A DNA stretch of 64,000 nucleotides from Calothrix sp. PCC 7716 (GTDB lineage: Bacteria; Cyanobacteriota; Cyanobacteriia; Cyanobacteriales; Nostocaceae), in the NCBI RefSeq assembly GCF_019977735.1, contig NZ_AP025018.1, positions 10,296,580 to 10,360,579 on the forward strand. The letters run 5' to 3'. The notes below the pieces were generated by a model. It was given only the letters and a program-made list of their open reading frames with translations, did not search any database and was not told where the DNA came from. Position 1 is the first letter of the stretch, and each line of letters begins with the position of its first letter. Positions 44,244 to 53,079 of the stretch are shown one piece after another. The translations under genes and the position numbers were made by a program.

Positions 44244-46052
44244 TTACCACATTTTTTTAGCAGAGGCGCCCAACCAAGCAATCAAGTTATCTTTTTGACT
44301 TGAGTTTAATTTATGTATTAGTTTTAATTGATACTTAGTTGGAATTGGAGAAGTGAGAGTAACGGTATGTGTGTTTAACTGGTCTTGATGGAAAACAGTT
44401 ACTTGTATATAGTCATTAGGCTGGTAATCTTTGATACGTTCAGCTAAACCGTTGGCGCCGACTTTAATACCATCTATTGCTAGTAGTTCATCACCAGCAT
44501 CAATTCCAGCAATTTGTGCAGGTGAACCAGCTTCAACAAATTTAATTATTTCTTTACCATTTTCGGTACTAACTCGCACACCTAAGTAAGGTTCTTCATT
44601 ATTATCGCCGACTAATTGCAAACCAAATGGTTCAAGAAAGCTATTAAAAGGTAAATCTTCTAACCCGTCAATATAACGTTCAAAGAAATCAGACAAATCT
44701 TTTCCTGCTACCGACTCGATAACAGATTGTAGCTGTTCAGGAGTAAAGCCTATTTCATCTTTACCAAATTGCTCCCACATTTTGACAAGAACATTATCAA
44801 ATGACTTTTTATTACGATGACCTGCACGAATCATTAAATCGAGTAACAGCGACACCATTTCACCTTTAAGGTAATAAGAAATTTGTGAATTACCGCTGTT
44901 TGCGTCGGGACGGTATAATTTAATCCACGCATCAAAACTTGATTCAGATAACGGTTGAACTTTTCTTCCGGGAGTATTTTGATACCTAGTAATTTCTTGG
45001 CTTAAGTGTGATAAGTACGATGTTGCGTCATAAATTCCTGCTCGTAAAGGAATTAGCAAGTCATAATAACTTGTCGTTCCCTCACAAAACCAAAGTGAAG
45101 GGGTATAATTTTCTCCATCGTAGTTAAATACTTCAAGACCTTTAGGACGAATTCGCTTTACGTTCCATAAATGAAAAAATTCGTGAGCTACAAGCTGCAA
45201 AAACCGCTCATACTTATCTTTATCTCTAAATCCAAACCTTTGATATATTAGCGAACATGAGTCTTTATGTTCTAAGCCACCATAAGCTTGAGTAAACAAA
45301 TGTAACAAAAATATGTATTTAGAATAAGGTAACCCGCCAAACATCTCGGCTTCGACTTTGATGATACGCATAATATCAGTAATCATTCGTTCAACTTGAT
45401 AATTACCTTTTCCCCAAATTGCGAGTTCATGGGGTTTACCCAATACCTCAAAGTTATATACTTCGTGGGTACCTATTTCAAAAGGACTATCAACTAACGT
45501 ATCAAAATCAGCTGCACGAAAAGTATTAGCTTTTCCTCGTACAGGCGGTAGTGCTGTAGTTACACGCCATTGCTTTGAAGGCGCCTCGATTGTAATATCT
45601 ATTGGGAGCTTATCGTAATTTGGTATTCTAAAAAATAATGCGGCGCCGTTGAAGTAACCGTGTGTAGAGTCTAAATGGTTAGTTCTTACCGACAACTCCG
45701 CCGCAAAAATACGGTATTTTATAGTAACTAATGAAACATTGGTAATATCTGTCGTATTAATTTGCCAATGATTTTTACTAACTTTGCACACCTGCAAAGG
45801 CTTATCATCACAATACGCAGCAAAATCTTGTAAATTTTTAGAGTACTCTCGTACTAAGTAAGAACCTGGTGTCCAAACAGGGAATTTTAAATCAAGAATA
45901 GGTGATGGGCAATTTTGAAGTAGCAAACTAACTTCATATAAGTGAGTTTGCGGTTGCGGCATTGCCACATAATAATGAATTATACTAGAGGAAATTTTTT
46001 TACTGTTATCTTTACTGCTGGCGCCTGCGTGAGGTGTGATAAGTTCTGTCAT
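44244..46052 (-). CDS. M61 family glycyl-type aminopeptidase with PDZ domain
   Basis: The 602-residue zinc peptidase has an N-terminal beta domain (LKFPVWTPGSYLVREYSKNLQ), a thermolysin-like catalytic domain with HEFFHLWNVKRIRPKGLE (HExxH, with a downstream Glu in WFCEGTTSYY as third ligand) and a C-terminal PDZ domain (EPYLGVRVSTENGKE...AGSPAQIAGIDAGDELLAIDGIKV). M61 peptidases of the glycyl aminopeptidase type remove N-terminal Gly/Ala. No signal peptide is visible. The start is ATG 46052. It is a stand-alone leftward gene. Confidence 0.93.
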   Translation of the reverse strand: MTELITPHAGASSKDNSKKISSSIIHYYVAMPQPQTHLYEVSLLLQNCPSPILDLKFPVWTPGSYLVREYSKNLQDFAAYCDDKPLQVCKVSKNHWQINTTDITNVSLVTIKYRIFAAELSVRTNHLDSTHGYFNGAALFFRIPNYDKLPIDITIEAPSKQWRVTTALPPVRGKANTFRAADFDTLVDSPFEIGTHEVYNFEVLGKPHELAIWGKGNYQVERMITDIMRIIKVEAEMFGGLPYSKYIFLLHLFTQAYGGLEHKDSCSLIYQRFGFRDKDKYERFLQLVAHEFFHLWNVKRIRPKGLEVFNYDGENYTPSLWFCEGTTSYYDLLIPLRAGIYDATSYLSHLSQEITRYQNTPGRKVQPLSESSFDAWIKLYRPDANSGNSQISYYLKGEMVSLLLDLMIRAGHRNKKSFDNVLVKMWEQFGKDEIGFTPEQLQSVIESVAGKDLSDFFERYIDGLEDLPFNSFLEPFGLQLVGDNNEEPYLGVRVSTENGKEIIKFVEAGSPAQIAGIDAGDELLAIDGIKVGANGLAERIKDYQPNDYIQVTVFHQDQLNTHTVTLTSPIPTKYQLKLIHKLNSSQKDNLIAWLGASAKKMW

Positions 46053-46107
46053 TGTTGAGTAGTGAGTAACAATTGCTTTGGGGCTAGATAATTTAGTTTA
46101 GCGTAAA

Positions 46108-46188
46108 TGTAGAGACGTGTTATCCGCTCGTATTTCTCGAAGAGATTAATCACGTCTCTTAATCACGTCTCTTAATCACGTCTCTACA
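46108..46188. repeat. GTAGAGACG palindrome with internal CGTCTCTTAAT tandem units
   Basis: TGTAGAGACGTG at 46108 pairs with CACGTCTCTACA at the right end. Between them, ATCACGTCTCTTA is repeated in tandem about three times. It is a variant of the dispersed 30-bp palindrome family and lies between the Crp gene and the M61 gene. Confidence 0.7.
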
Positions 46189-46218
46189 GGTTGATATTTT
46201 ACCAATGATTCAAGAATA

Positions 46219-46902
46219 TTATACTTTTCTAGCTAAATTCATCAATTGATTTAAATTAACTAAGTTGATTACTTGTTTATTGGCATCAATATTTATCCAA
46301 CCTTTTTCATGTAGTTTTTCCATAATTTTTTCAGCTTCATCAACACCTATTTCTGTCACATCAGCAAAGTCTTGGCAAGAAACATTAAATATTTCTCTGC
46401 CGTTTTCTGATTCTTGTCCATAATTTTCACCCAGAGAAATTAAGGTGTAGGCAAGTTTAACAGCAGGAGGCGCCTGTCGCATTTGCAACCGCATGTTAAC
46501 ATGACGTAGGCGCCGTACCATCATCTGCAACATGCGATGATGTAGTTGTGGGTCTTTAAATAAAATTTGAATAAAACAGTTTCTAGAAATACTTAGCAAT
46601 TTTACTGGGGTTAAAGCAATTACATCTGTAGAACGAGGAGACTCATCAAGAATTGCCATTTCTCCAAAAAAGTCACCTCTACCCAAAATTGCCAGTGCGC
46701 GATAATCTTCACCAGCAGTACGTCGAACTTTTACCCAACCCGAAATTACAAAATATACTGCATTTCCCCAGGAATCTTCCATTAATACAGCACGTCCGGT
46801 CGGATATTCATGTTCGGTAGCAACATTCAACATCCACTCTATTGTTTGAGGACTAGCTGTACTTAATAGGGGAAAAGTTTCACTAAAAATTGCTGTCAGC
46901 AT
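46219..46902 (-). CDS. Crp/Fnr-family transcriptional regulator
   Basis: The 227-residue protein has a cyclic-nucleotide-binding beta roll (VYFVISGWVKVRR; GRGDFFGEMAILDESPRSTDVIAL), a long dimerisation helix with a basic patch (HRMLQMMVRRLRHVNMRLQ) and a C-terminal winged helix (FADVTEIGVDEAEKIMEKLHEKGWI). The PRSTDV sequence resembles the ligand-contact loop of cAMP-binding CRPs (RSA/T), so cyclic nucleotide binding is possible. The target genes are unknown. It is divergent from nothing nearby, since the next gene is also leftward. It starts at ATG 46902. Confidence 0.87.
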   Translation of the reverse strand: MLTAIFSETFPLLSTASPQTIEWMLNVATEHEYPTGRAVLMEDSWGNAVYFVISGWVKVRRTAGEDYRALAILGRGDFFGEMAILDESPRSTDVIALTPVKLLSISRNCFIQILFKDPQLHHRMLQMMVRRLRHVNMRLQMRQAPPAVKLAYTLISLGENYGQESENGREIFNVSCQDFADVTEIGVDEAEKIMEKLHEKGWINIDANKQVINLVNLNQLMNLARKV

Positions 46903-47101
46903 GAACGTGCAAAAACGATAATAAATAGGTGGAGGATAATTAAAAAGCTGCTAATTTATTAAACTATAAAAATTAACTGACTTTATTAATAAGTTAAATA
47001 TATTTGAATATTGACCACAACTTTTAACTAGTATTGGTCTTGTATCTATTAGAACACAAATCACAATTTGTCAAATCGGAAGTTTTACGGAATTTTTATT
47101 T

Positions 47102-48298
47102 TTATTCTTTATGCTCTGTTGCTTTATTTTCCGAAATCGTTAAGTTTCTGATTTGACTATCTAAGTTGCCTAATAAACGATTCAATACTGTTAACGCCTC
47201 TAGTTGCTCGCCACTAGTGTTACGACTCTGTAATAATCTATCTTGCATCTCATGTAACTTGAAACTGAGTTGTTGAGAAATTCCTAATGCGTCACGACTA
47301 AGACGAGATAGTTGTTGCTGCTGATAAAATTTTAAGGCTGCTCCTTTCAATACTTGTAGCGTTGCTTCCTCTCCATACATTCCTGGCATGACTCGCAACC
47401 GCAGTAGTATACGCTGGTTGTGATACATATACTCTTTTTCTATTTGCTTTGGCTCCGATAAAGTAGTTACACGTATATTTGCGAATCGCTTCAGTTCGTT
47501 TAAGGCGCCTTGGAATACTGAAAGAGGTAATTTTTCTAGCACTGACTGTAACACACCGTTTTCACTCCAAAGGATTTTACCCTCGTAAGGTAGTCGTTCA
47601 AAATAAAGCCTTCCAATTCCCCCAACAATTACTCTGCCTAACAACTCTTCTAAAAATTTCTTGGGTGGTAGTGATGCTAACAACTCCACAGGGGTAAACT
47701 CGTCGGGTAAAGGAACTGATAAAAATGGTATTTTCGTAATTGGTGTAGACTCTATCGCTGTTTCCTCTGCGTTTTTGGTTGCCGCAGCTTTAGTTTCTGT
47801 ATGAATTATATTGCTATCTGATGTATTTGTACTAGTATGATTATCTGTATATATATCATCTATATATGTTACATTTTGCTGCGGGTTCTCTGAAGTGGTG
47901 TGTGGTTGTTGTTGTGAAAATACTTCAGGTAAGGAAATTCGTTTGTTAACGGATTGGGAAGTATTTTTGTAATTTAAATATGCCGAAAGTATTGAGCGAT
48001 GAGTTTCAGCGTCCATTGACCGAATCACCATCGTACAATTTACATATGACAAAATACGATTTACGTAATCGAGAGCTACATCGTCCCTTGAGTTAACCAT
48101 TCCCAAGATTAAGCTCTTGTCCTCAAATCGTAGGGGCAATATTTGATGGTAGAGGCAAGCTTCAAAAGATAAGAAACTCTCAATAAGTTGAAATATCTCT
48201 GTTCTGACTGACTCTTGGTTCCATTCAAGCTCTGTGTCGGGTGACACTTGCTTTGTCATTGTCTCGGTGTCAATTGGTTTGTCCTCTTCCGACAGCAT
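47102..48298 (-). CDS. PilB/GspE-like protein lacking the ATPase domain
   Basis: The 398-residue protein has an N-terminal segment (about 30-120: YHQILPLRFEDKSLILGMVNSRDDVALDYVNRILSY) that reads like the N1 domain of GspE/PilB secretion ATPases. A polar Ser/Thr-rich linker (about 125-190) follows. Next is a region resembling the N2 domain (FLEELLGRVIVGGIGRLYFERLPYEGKILWSENGVLQSVL), and a helical tail. No Walker A, Asp box or His box is present. It may interact with a pilus machine without ATP hydrolysis; this is inference from fold pattern. It starts at ATG 48298. Confidence 0.6.
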   Translation of the reverse strand: MLSEEDKPIDTETMTKQVSPDTELEWNQESVRTEIFQLIESFLSFEACLYHQILPLRFEDKSLILGMVNSRDDVALDYVNRILSYVNCTMVIRSMDAETHRSILSAYLNYKNTSQSVNKRISLPEVFSQQQPHTTSENPQQNVTYIDDIYTDNHTSTNTSDSNIIHTETKAAATKNAEETAIESTPITKIPFLSVPLPDEFTPVELLASLPPKKFLEELLGRVIVGGIGRLYFERLPYEGKILWSENGVLQSVLEKLPLSVFQGALNELKRFANIRVTTLSEPKQIEKEYMYHNQRILLRLRVMPGMYGEEATLQVLKGAALKFYQQQQLSRLSRDALGISQQLSFKLHEMQDRLLQSRNTSGEQLEALTVLNRLLGNLDSQIRNLTISENKATEHKE

Positions 48299-48462
48299 AG
48301 TTCCCGTGCGGTAATATATCCTACCTTTCTATTCTTCCCATAACTTTGGGTGTAGTTAACAGGCGCCGACTGAATTTTACTTAAATTAAAATAGGCGCCA
48401 CTTCGAGAGGGCGCCTGCATGTTTGATTCTTTTATTATAGTATTAATTTACTAATATTGCGT

Positions 48463-49641
48463 CTAGTCTTCTGTTCGCAACGCTTGTGCAGCTAAGTAAA
48501 CTTTTGTCCATTCACCCATTGCTTGGTGCGCTTTTAGTTTTAATTTTGGTGCAATAGCTTCGATAGATTCCCCAGCTTTACGTAACTCTAGAATTTGTCT
48601 TTGGGTTGGAGTTAGTTTTTCTAACAATTGCTCCCACTGTACAGGAGTTAAGCCAAAATTATGCTCAATAAGGGAAGTTCCTAACCAAGTATCGACTAGT
48701 TCAGGTTTATTTTTGAGCGCAAAAACGCGGATAGCATGATAGCTGATTTTTTCTCGCAGTCGATAAATTTCTTTGATTGGTTTATTTAATTTCTTGGCAA
48801 TGGCATCTTGTGACTTGCCTTGTAAGTACATCCGCAACCACTGTACAGCATCTTCCCCAAGATTTTCTTTTAGGTAGTTTTCAAATTCCTGCTTAACATC
48901 AGTTCGCAGGGTTTGCTGTTCTTCTAAATCTTGTGCTTCTTGGTAGTCGGCAATTGCCTGGTTGTCTACTAAGTTGATTCGGTTGTCGCTGTCGTCGGTT
49001 AAAACTTCTTCTGAAACTAATTTTACCAAATCGCTCGTCGGAACCTGCGTTAAACCACCACGCGAAGTACGTCGTAAATAGTTAACAAATCTATATACAA
49101 GCAGCGGTTGATTGCGTATTGGACGTAGGCAATATTCTTCAACGCTGGCAAATAACAGCGCGTTTTTTAACCTTGGGTCTGACGTAGACTGCGAAATAAA
49201 AGCCATCTGAGAAAGCATATAACTATCGCTTTGCAGCAATTCTTGAATAACTTCCTGTAACACGTCAACTACTGAGCGTTGACGGTCGCGACTTAACGAA
49301 ACCCAAGTTTGAATTTTATTGCGTAAAGTAACTAGTCCACCCAAGCGAGTAATCAAGTTACGATAAGCAACGTCTCTACCTTTACCTAAGTAGCGCTGTT
49401 GTAAAATTTTGAAGCGATACTCCATTGCTTGCTTGGCAATATCTAAATCTTTGAGACTTAGTTCTTCATAGCGTGTTTTATCACTTCCAAGCAACCAATT
49501 AACAATACTTTCTTTATTTGCTACGCTTTGTTCTGAACACTCAGCAGCCAAGCGTGAGTGCCAGTATGAAGCCAGTTTTTCCGCAATTGTTTCCATTGCG
49601 AGATTGCACTCCTCAAAACCCTGTCTTAAAGTTTGCATCAC
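48463..49641 (-). CDS. HetZ-related protein (HetZ-related protein 2 type)
   Basis: The 392-residue protein has a helical N-terminal domain (LASYWHSRLAAECSEQ, LQQRYLGKGRDVAYRNLI) and C-terminal helix-turn-helix segments (GKSQDAIAKKLNKPIKEIYRLREKISYHAIRVFALKNKPELVDTWL... then LTPTQRQILELRKAGESIEAIAPKLKLK). The tail resembles the C-terminal region of HetZ, a regulator of heterocyst differentiation. HetZ-like paralogues occur in filamentous cyanobacteria. It is likely a DNA-binding regulator. It starts at ATG 49641 and has a 618-bp upstream region, long enough for complex control. Confidence 0.8.
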   Translation of the reverse strand: MMQTLRQGFEECNLAMETIAEKLASYWHSRLAAECSEQSVANKESIVNWLLGSDKTRYEELSLKDLDIAKQAMEYRFKILQQRYLGKGRDVAYRNLITRLGGLVTLRNKIQTWVSLSRDRQRSVVDVLQEVIQELLQSDSYMLSQMAFISQSTSDPRLKNALLFASVEEYCLRPIRNQPLLVYRFVNYLRRTSRGGLTQVPTSDLVKLVSEEVLTDDSDNRINLVDNQAIADYQEAQDLEEQQTLRTDVKQEFENYLKENLGEDAVQWLRMYLQGKSQDAIAKKLNKPIKEIYRLREKISYHAIRVFALKNKPELVDTWLGTSLIEHNFGLTPVQWEQLLEKLTPTQRQILELRKAGESIEAIAPKLKLKAHQAMGEWTKVYLAAQALRTED

Positions 49642-49884
49642 AACCCCCTGTTATCCCACTTAGAGTCTTTTAACTGGCAGCTGCACCCAACCAGAGATAA
49701 TATACATTACTAGATTTACCACTACACATTTTAATTACGTTCGGACTTATGTAATTTATGCAATGATTTAGAGATTTTTAGATTTTTTTCTCCTTCACGG
49801 AAGTGTATAGTTCGATTTATCCCAGATATTTTGACGGTTTGTAGTTATATTAAGTTTTGTAAACATGGTTTTGTTGATATATTA

Positions 49885-49950
49885 AGAAACCGAGTTTTTA
49901 CGCCAAAATCGCTTTTTATTACCAGATGTCGATAAAGAAACCCGGTTTCT
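49885..49950. repeat. paired AGAAACC palindrome element
   Basis: Near-palindromes AGAAACCGAGTTTTT (49885-49899) and AGAAACCCGGTTTCT (49936-49950) lie about 51 bp apart, the same geometry as the pairs at 26276 and 54633. Confidence 0.75.
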
Positions 49951-50189
49951 AGGATTTTAAAAGCCATCAATAGCACGACGAAATTAAAGCGCTTTATGTT
50001 TCACGCTCTTTTGACCTGCGTAGATAAAAAATTAGAGATAGCTTTTATACTATATAACTCTTCTGTAACCCAATCTTAGTTTAATTAACAAAGATTTAGC
50101 TTTCCTCAGTGTATAAGTTTATGATTTGTTCATTTTTGGGATTGTTTATGGCTTACTTCAATAATTCTTAAAAAAAAGGTTGGAATTTA

Positions 50190-50211
50190 AAAGTACCCAT
50201 AAGGGTACTTT
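50190..50211 (-). terminator. rho-independent terminator of ccmK3-ccmK4
   Basis: AAAGTACCC and GGGTACTTT pair around a 4-nt loop. Read leftward, the stem is followed by a T run (TTTTAAATTCC). It lies about 49 bp after the ccmK4 stop. Confidence 0.75.
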
Positions 50212-50259
50212 GTGTGCAAACTGTTACGCTCGTAATAAGTACGGAAGCTTGGCTGCCTT

Positions 50260-50601
50260 TTAACTTCTACGTATTATTGGATTCTCTACAGACAGTCGAT
50301 ACTCCTCTACCTGGTCAGTGTAGGCAATAGGCAGAACAGCTTCGACGTTTTCATGAGGACGTGGAATAATTACCCATGACTCTAAAGTTCCACCATGACA
50401 ACTTTCTGCCGCTTCAATACCAGCAGCCATAGCTGTTTTAACTTCTGACACATCTCCACGAATATTAACTGTAAAGCGTGCGCTACCAACTCGTATGTAA
50501 CCAACAAGTGTGACTCGTCCAGCCTTTACCATTGCATCTGCTGCTGCAAGAACAGCAGGAAACCCCTTGGTTTCTAGTGCGCCAACTGCCTGTAGTGGCA
50601 T
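50260..50601 (-). CDS. ccmK4: carboxysome shell protein CcmK4 (BMC domain)
   Basis: The 113-residue single BMC-domain protein starts MPLQAVGALETKGFPAVLAA and has DAMVKAGRVTLVGYIRVGSARFTVNIRGDVSEVK and a C-terminal IIPRPHENVEAVLPI. GYIRVGSARFT and IIPRPHEN are CcmK4-like signatures. CcmK proteins form hexameric facets of the carboxysome shell, the Rubisco compartment. It lies 205 bp downstream of ccmK3 in the same direction, as in the ccmK3-ccmK4 pair kept apart from the main ccm operon in many cyanobacteria. STRR repeats separate the two genes. It starts at ATG 50601. Confidence 0.93.
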   Translation of the reverse strand: MPLQAVGALETKGFPAVLAAADAMVKAGRVTLVGYIRVGSARFTVNIRGDVSEVKTAMAAGIEAAESCHGGTLESWVIIPRPHENVEAVLPIAYTDQVEEYRLSVENPIIRRS

Positions 50602-50654
50602 TGATAATCTCCTATATCAATAAAATTATTTAGCGTTAGGAATTTATTGTACAG

Positions 50655-50806
50655 TGTTAAGTGCTGAGTGCTGAGTAATGAGTGGAAAGTGCTGAGTGCT
50701 GAGTGCTGAGTAGAAAGTACTAATAAGCAAAGTTCAAAGTCTTTATATTTAAGACAAGCATAGTTATTACTCAGCACTCAGCACTCACTACTCAGCACTC
50801 ACTACT
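50655..50806. repeat. STRR heptamer blocks between ccmK3 and ccmK4
   Basis: GTGCTGA heptamers (50655-50712, with variants) and complementary TCAGCAC units (50769-50806) form an inverted arrangement filling the spacer of the ccmK3-ccmK4 pair. A folded hairpin here could tune ccmK4 expression relative to ccmK3. Confidence 0.85.
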
Positions 50807-51118
50807 CTAAAAGATTCTGAAAGGTTCAGATTTACTGGTAAAATGAATTGGCAAAACGGTTTCTATATTTTCTGGAGGGTTTGGAATTACAAAGTAAGTT
50901 ATAACTTCACCTCCAAAAGTTTGATTGCCTGCTTCTATACCAGACTCTACGGCGCGCTGAACTTCTGCGACTTGTCCACGCACCACAACTATTAGGCGCC
51001 CACTTTCTGCTATACCATAATAAACAATAGTCACTTCAGCAGATTTTACCATAGCGTCTGCTGCCGCTAGTACAGCAGGAAAACCAAGTGTTTCAATTGC
51101 TCCAACCGCCTGTGGCAT
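50807..51118 (-). CDS. ccmK3: carboxysome shell protein CcmK3 (BMC domain)
   Basis: The 103-residue BMC protein starts MPQAVGAIETLGFPAVLAAADAMVKS and has VTIVYYGIAESGRLIVVVRGQVAEV and VIPNPPENIETVLPI. VYYGIAESG and PNPPEN match CcmK3 rather than CcmK1/2 (which have a KIGSGR pore loop). In studied strains CcmK3 does not form stable homohexamers but makes heterohexamers with CcmK4. ATG 51118 is preceded by GTGGAGCGGG (a Shine-Dalgarno) and matches family starts; the longer frame to 51154 is unlikely. It is upstream of ccmK4. Confidence 0.93.
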   Translation of the reverse strand: MPQAVGAIETLGFPAVLAAADAMVKSAEVTIVYYGIAESGRLIVVVRGQVAEVQRAVESGIEAGNQTFGGEVITYFVIPNPPENIETVLPIHFTSKSEPFRIF

Positions 51119-51214
51119 TACCCGCTCCACTACACAAAAATGAAAGTGAAACAATTATACGTTGAGTAGTGGTAAAATAAATCAATAGTTAATTTTTATG
51201 TGCTTTTACCGTAA

Positions 51215-52123
51215 ATGTCTTCTTTTGGTGTAGAGCAATTTCCATTTCCAAAGTTTTTACCCGCTACAGTTGAGCAGTTAGTTGAGTCAGCTTCAATTGC
51301 TATAGCGCAAAAAATCGAACAAGCAGAAGTTATCACTCCCCTGAGTAATCAACCAATCACTACTGCCTACGTACATCAAGGTAGTGGAGGCACTCCTTTT
51401 TTATTGATTCACGGGTTTGATAGTTCGGCACTAGAGTTTCGGCGCCTTTTACCTATTCTCAGCGAAAAGAACGAAACTTGGGCTGTTGATTTACTAGGGT
51501 TCGGATTTACTGACAGACTATCGGGTGTTAAATTTAGCCAGGTAGCGATAAAAACCCATTTATACCACTTTTGGAAAAGTTTAATTAATAAACCAGTAAT
51601 TTTAGTCGGCGCCTCAATGGGTGGCGCCGCAGCACTTGATTTCACGTTGACTTATCCAGAAGCAGTTGAAAAATTAGTATTAATAGATAGCGCGGGTTTA
51701 GTGGGTAATTCACCACTGGTAAAATTTATGTTCCCACCTTTAGATACACTCGCGGCTAATTTCTTACGTAGTCCAAAAGTCCGCCAAAGTATTTCTCGTG
51801 CAGCTTACAAAAATAAAGAGTTAGCAACAATAGATGCTCAACTTTGTGCAACCCTACACTTAGAAATGCCTAATTGGAACACTGCATTAATCGCTTTTAC
51901 AAAGAGTGGTGGCTATGGTGCGTTTAGATTTACAAAGCTATCAGAAATTCAACAGCCTACACTTATATTGTGGGGTGATGACGATAAAATATTAGGTACG
52001 AAAGATGCTCAAAGATTTAAGCGCGCGATTCCCAATAGTAAACTAATTTGGATTCAAGATTCTGGACATGTTCCACATTTAGAACAACCGCAAATAGTCG
52101 CACAACATTTATTAGAATTTTAA
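51215..52123 (+). CDS. alpha/beta hydrolase
   Basis: The 302-residue enzyme has an alpha/beta-hydrolase fold: oxyanion-hole LLIHGFDSSALEFRRLLPIL, nucleophile elbow VGASMGGAAALDFTL (Ser), catalytic Asp in LWGDDDKILG and His in DSGHVPHLEQP. The sequence DLLGFGFTDR is typical of the haloperoxidase/esterase branch. The substrate cannot be inferred. It is divergent from ccmK3 (96 bp apart) and convergent with the aminotransferase gene, with a short palindrome between them. It starts at ATG 51215. Confidence 0.92.
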   Translation: MSSFGVEQFPFPKFLPATVEQLVESASIAIAQKIEQAEVITPLSNQPITTAYVHQGSGGTPFLLIHGFDSSALEFRRLLPILSEKNETWAVDLLGFGFTDRLSGVKFSQVAIKTHLYHFWKSLINKPVILVGASMGGAAALDFTLTYPEAVEKLVLIDSAGLVGNSPLVKFMFPPLDTLAANFLRSPKVRQSISRAAYKNKELATIDAQLCATLHLEMPNWNTALIAFTKSGGYGAFRFTKLSEIQQPTLILWGDDDKILGTKDAQRFKRAIPNSKLIWIQDSGHVPHLEQPQIVAQHLLEF

Positions 52124-52128
52124 TGTAT

Positions 52129-52145
52129 GGTGGGCACTGCCCACC
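52129..52145. terminator. GGTGGGCACTGCCCACC palindrome between convergent genes
   Basis: The palindrome lies 5 bp after the hydrolase stop and 8 bp before the aminotransferase stop. It can form the same stem on either strand and probably ends both transcripts. Copies are at 41736, 43897 and 56102. Confidence 0.65.
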
Positions 52146-52152
52146 TTACAAG

Positions 52153-53064
52153 TTATAGAGAAACAGGAAATACCCAATCTTGATATTTAGGGTCACGATT
52201 TTCGGTAATTGCCGTAAATTTATCGCGCAATTTTTCTGTTATCGGTCTACTTTCAGGTAACTTGAAGTTTTCTATTTGGAGAACAGGCAAAACTTTAGCA
52301 GCAGTACCACACAAAAAGACTTCATCAGCAATAAATAGCTCCGATTTATCAATGGGTCTTTCAATGACCTTAAATCCTAAATCGCCAGCTAATTTCATAA
52401 CGCTATCACGGGTGATTCCCTCTAATATATCTTGCTCGAATCCAGGTGTAAATATTTGCCCATTTCTCACAATAAAAATATTCATTCCCGAAGCTTCGCT
52501 AACTTTGCCTTGGGAATTCATCAAAATTGCTTCATCAAACCCAGATTCTACAGCTTCGGTTTTTGCCAGCGATGAAGTAATATAGGCTGCGCTAATTTTT
52601 CCACGTAATGGAAAACTTACGTCTGTTTGACGATACCATGAACTAATTCGACATGTAACGCCTGTGGGTGATGAATATTCACCTAGTTCTAAACCATAAA
52701 CAAAAAAGTCTTTTTTAATACTATGCAGTCGTGGAGCTATTCCCAAATCAGCAGTATATACAAAAGGACGGATATAAAATGATGTTGATGGTTGATTTTT
52801 CTTAATAAATTCAATAATAGTTTCTTCAATTTTTTCGGCTGATATGTCGTAATGGAGAAATTTTGCGCTGGTACTCAATCTTTGACAATGACGGTCGAGT
52901 CTAAATAGCAATATTCGTGTAGAATCTTGCGGGTCAGGAATTCCACGTAGTCCTCCTAATGCTCCTGTTCCATAATGTAGTGCGTGGGTGGCTATAGATA
53001 TTTTTGCATCCGAAAAAGGTATAAAATTATCTTCAAAGTAGGCAATTGGTAAAAAATTGTACAT
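52153..53064 (-). CDS. ilvE: branched-chain amino acid aminotransferase
   Basis: The 303-residue fold-type IV PLP enzyme catalyses the last step of Leu/Ile/Val synthesis (or the first step of breakdown). Visible blocks are HALHYGTGALGGLRG, LFRLDRHCQRL, YIRPFVYTADLGI, RGKISAAY with the PLP Lys at about 156, FDEAILMNSQGKVSEASGMNIF and ELFIADEVFLCGTAAKVLPV. All are typical of IlvE. It starts at ATG 53064, near which STRR heptamers begin. The next gene is also leftward, after a 266-bp repeat-containing gap. Confidence 0.93.
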   Translation of the reverse strand: MYNFLPIAYFEDNFIPFSDAKISIATHALHYGTGALGGLRGIPDPQDSTRILLFRLDRHCQRLSTSAKFLHYDISAEKIEETIIEFIKKNQPSTSFYIRPFVYTADLGIAPRLHSIKKDFFVYGLELGEYSSPTGVTCRISSWYRQTDVSFPLRGKISAAYITSSLAKTEAVESGFDEAILMNSQGKVSEASGMNIFIVRNGQIFTPGFEQDILEGITRDSVMKLAGDLGFKVIERPIDKSELFIADEVFLCGTAAKVLPVLQIENFKLPESRPITEKLRDKFTAITENRDPKYQDWVFPVSL

Positions 53065-53079
53065 GAGAGCTATAGCTAT

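Larger units (their letters stand above)
49642..50259. other. 618-bp upstream region of the HetZ-related gene, with repeat pair
   Basis: The region holds the promoter of the HetZ-related gene, a paired AGAAACC palindrome element (49885-49899 and 49936-49950) and, at its right end, the terminator of the ccmK3-ccmK4 pair (50190-50211). I see no coding frame. Confidence 0.5.
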
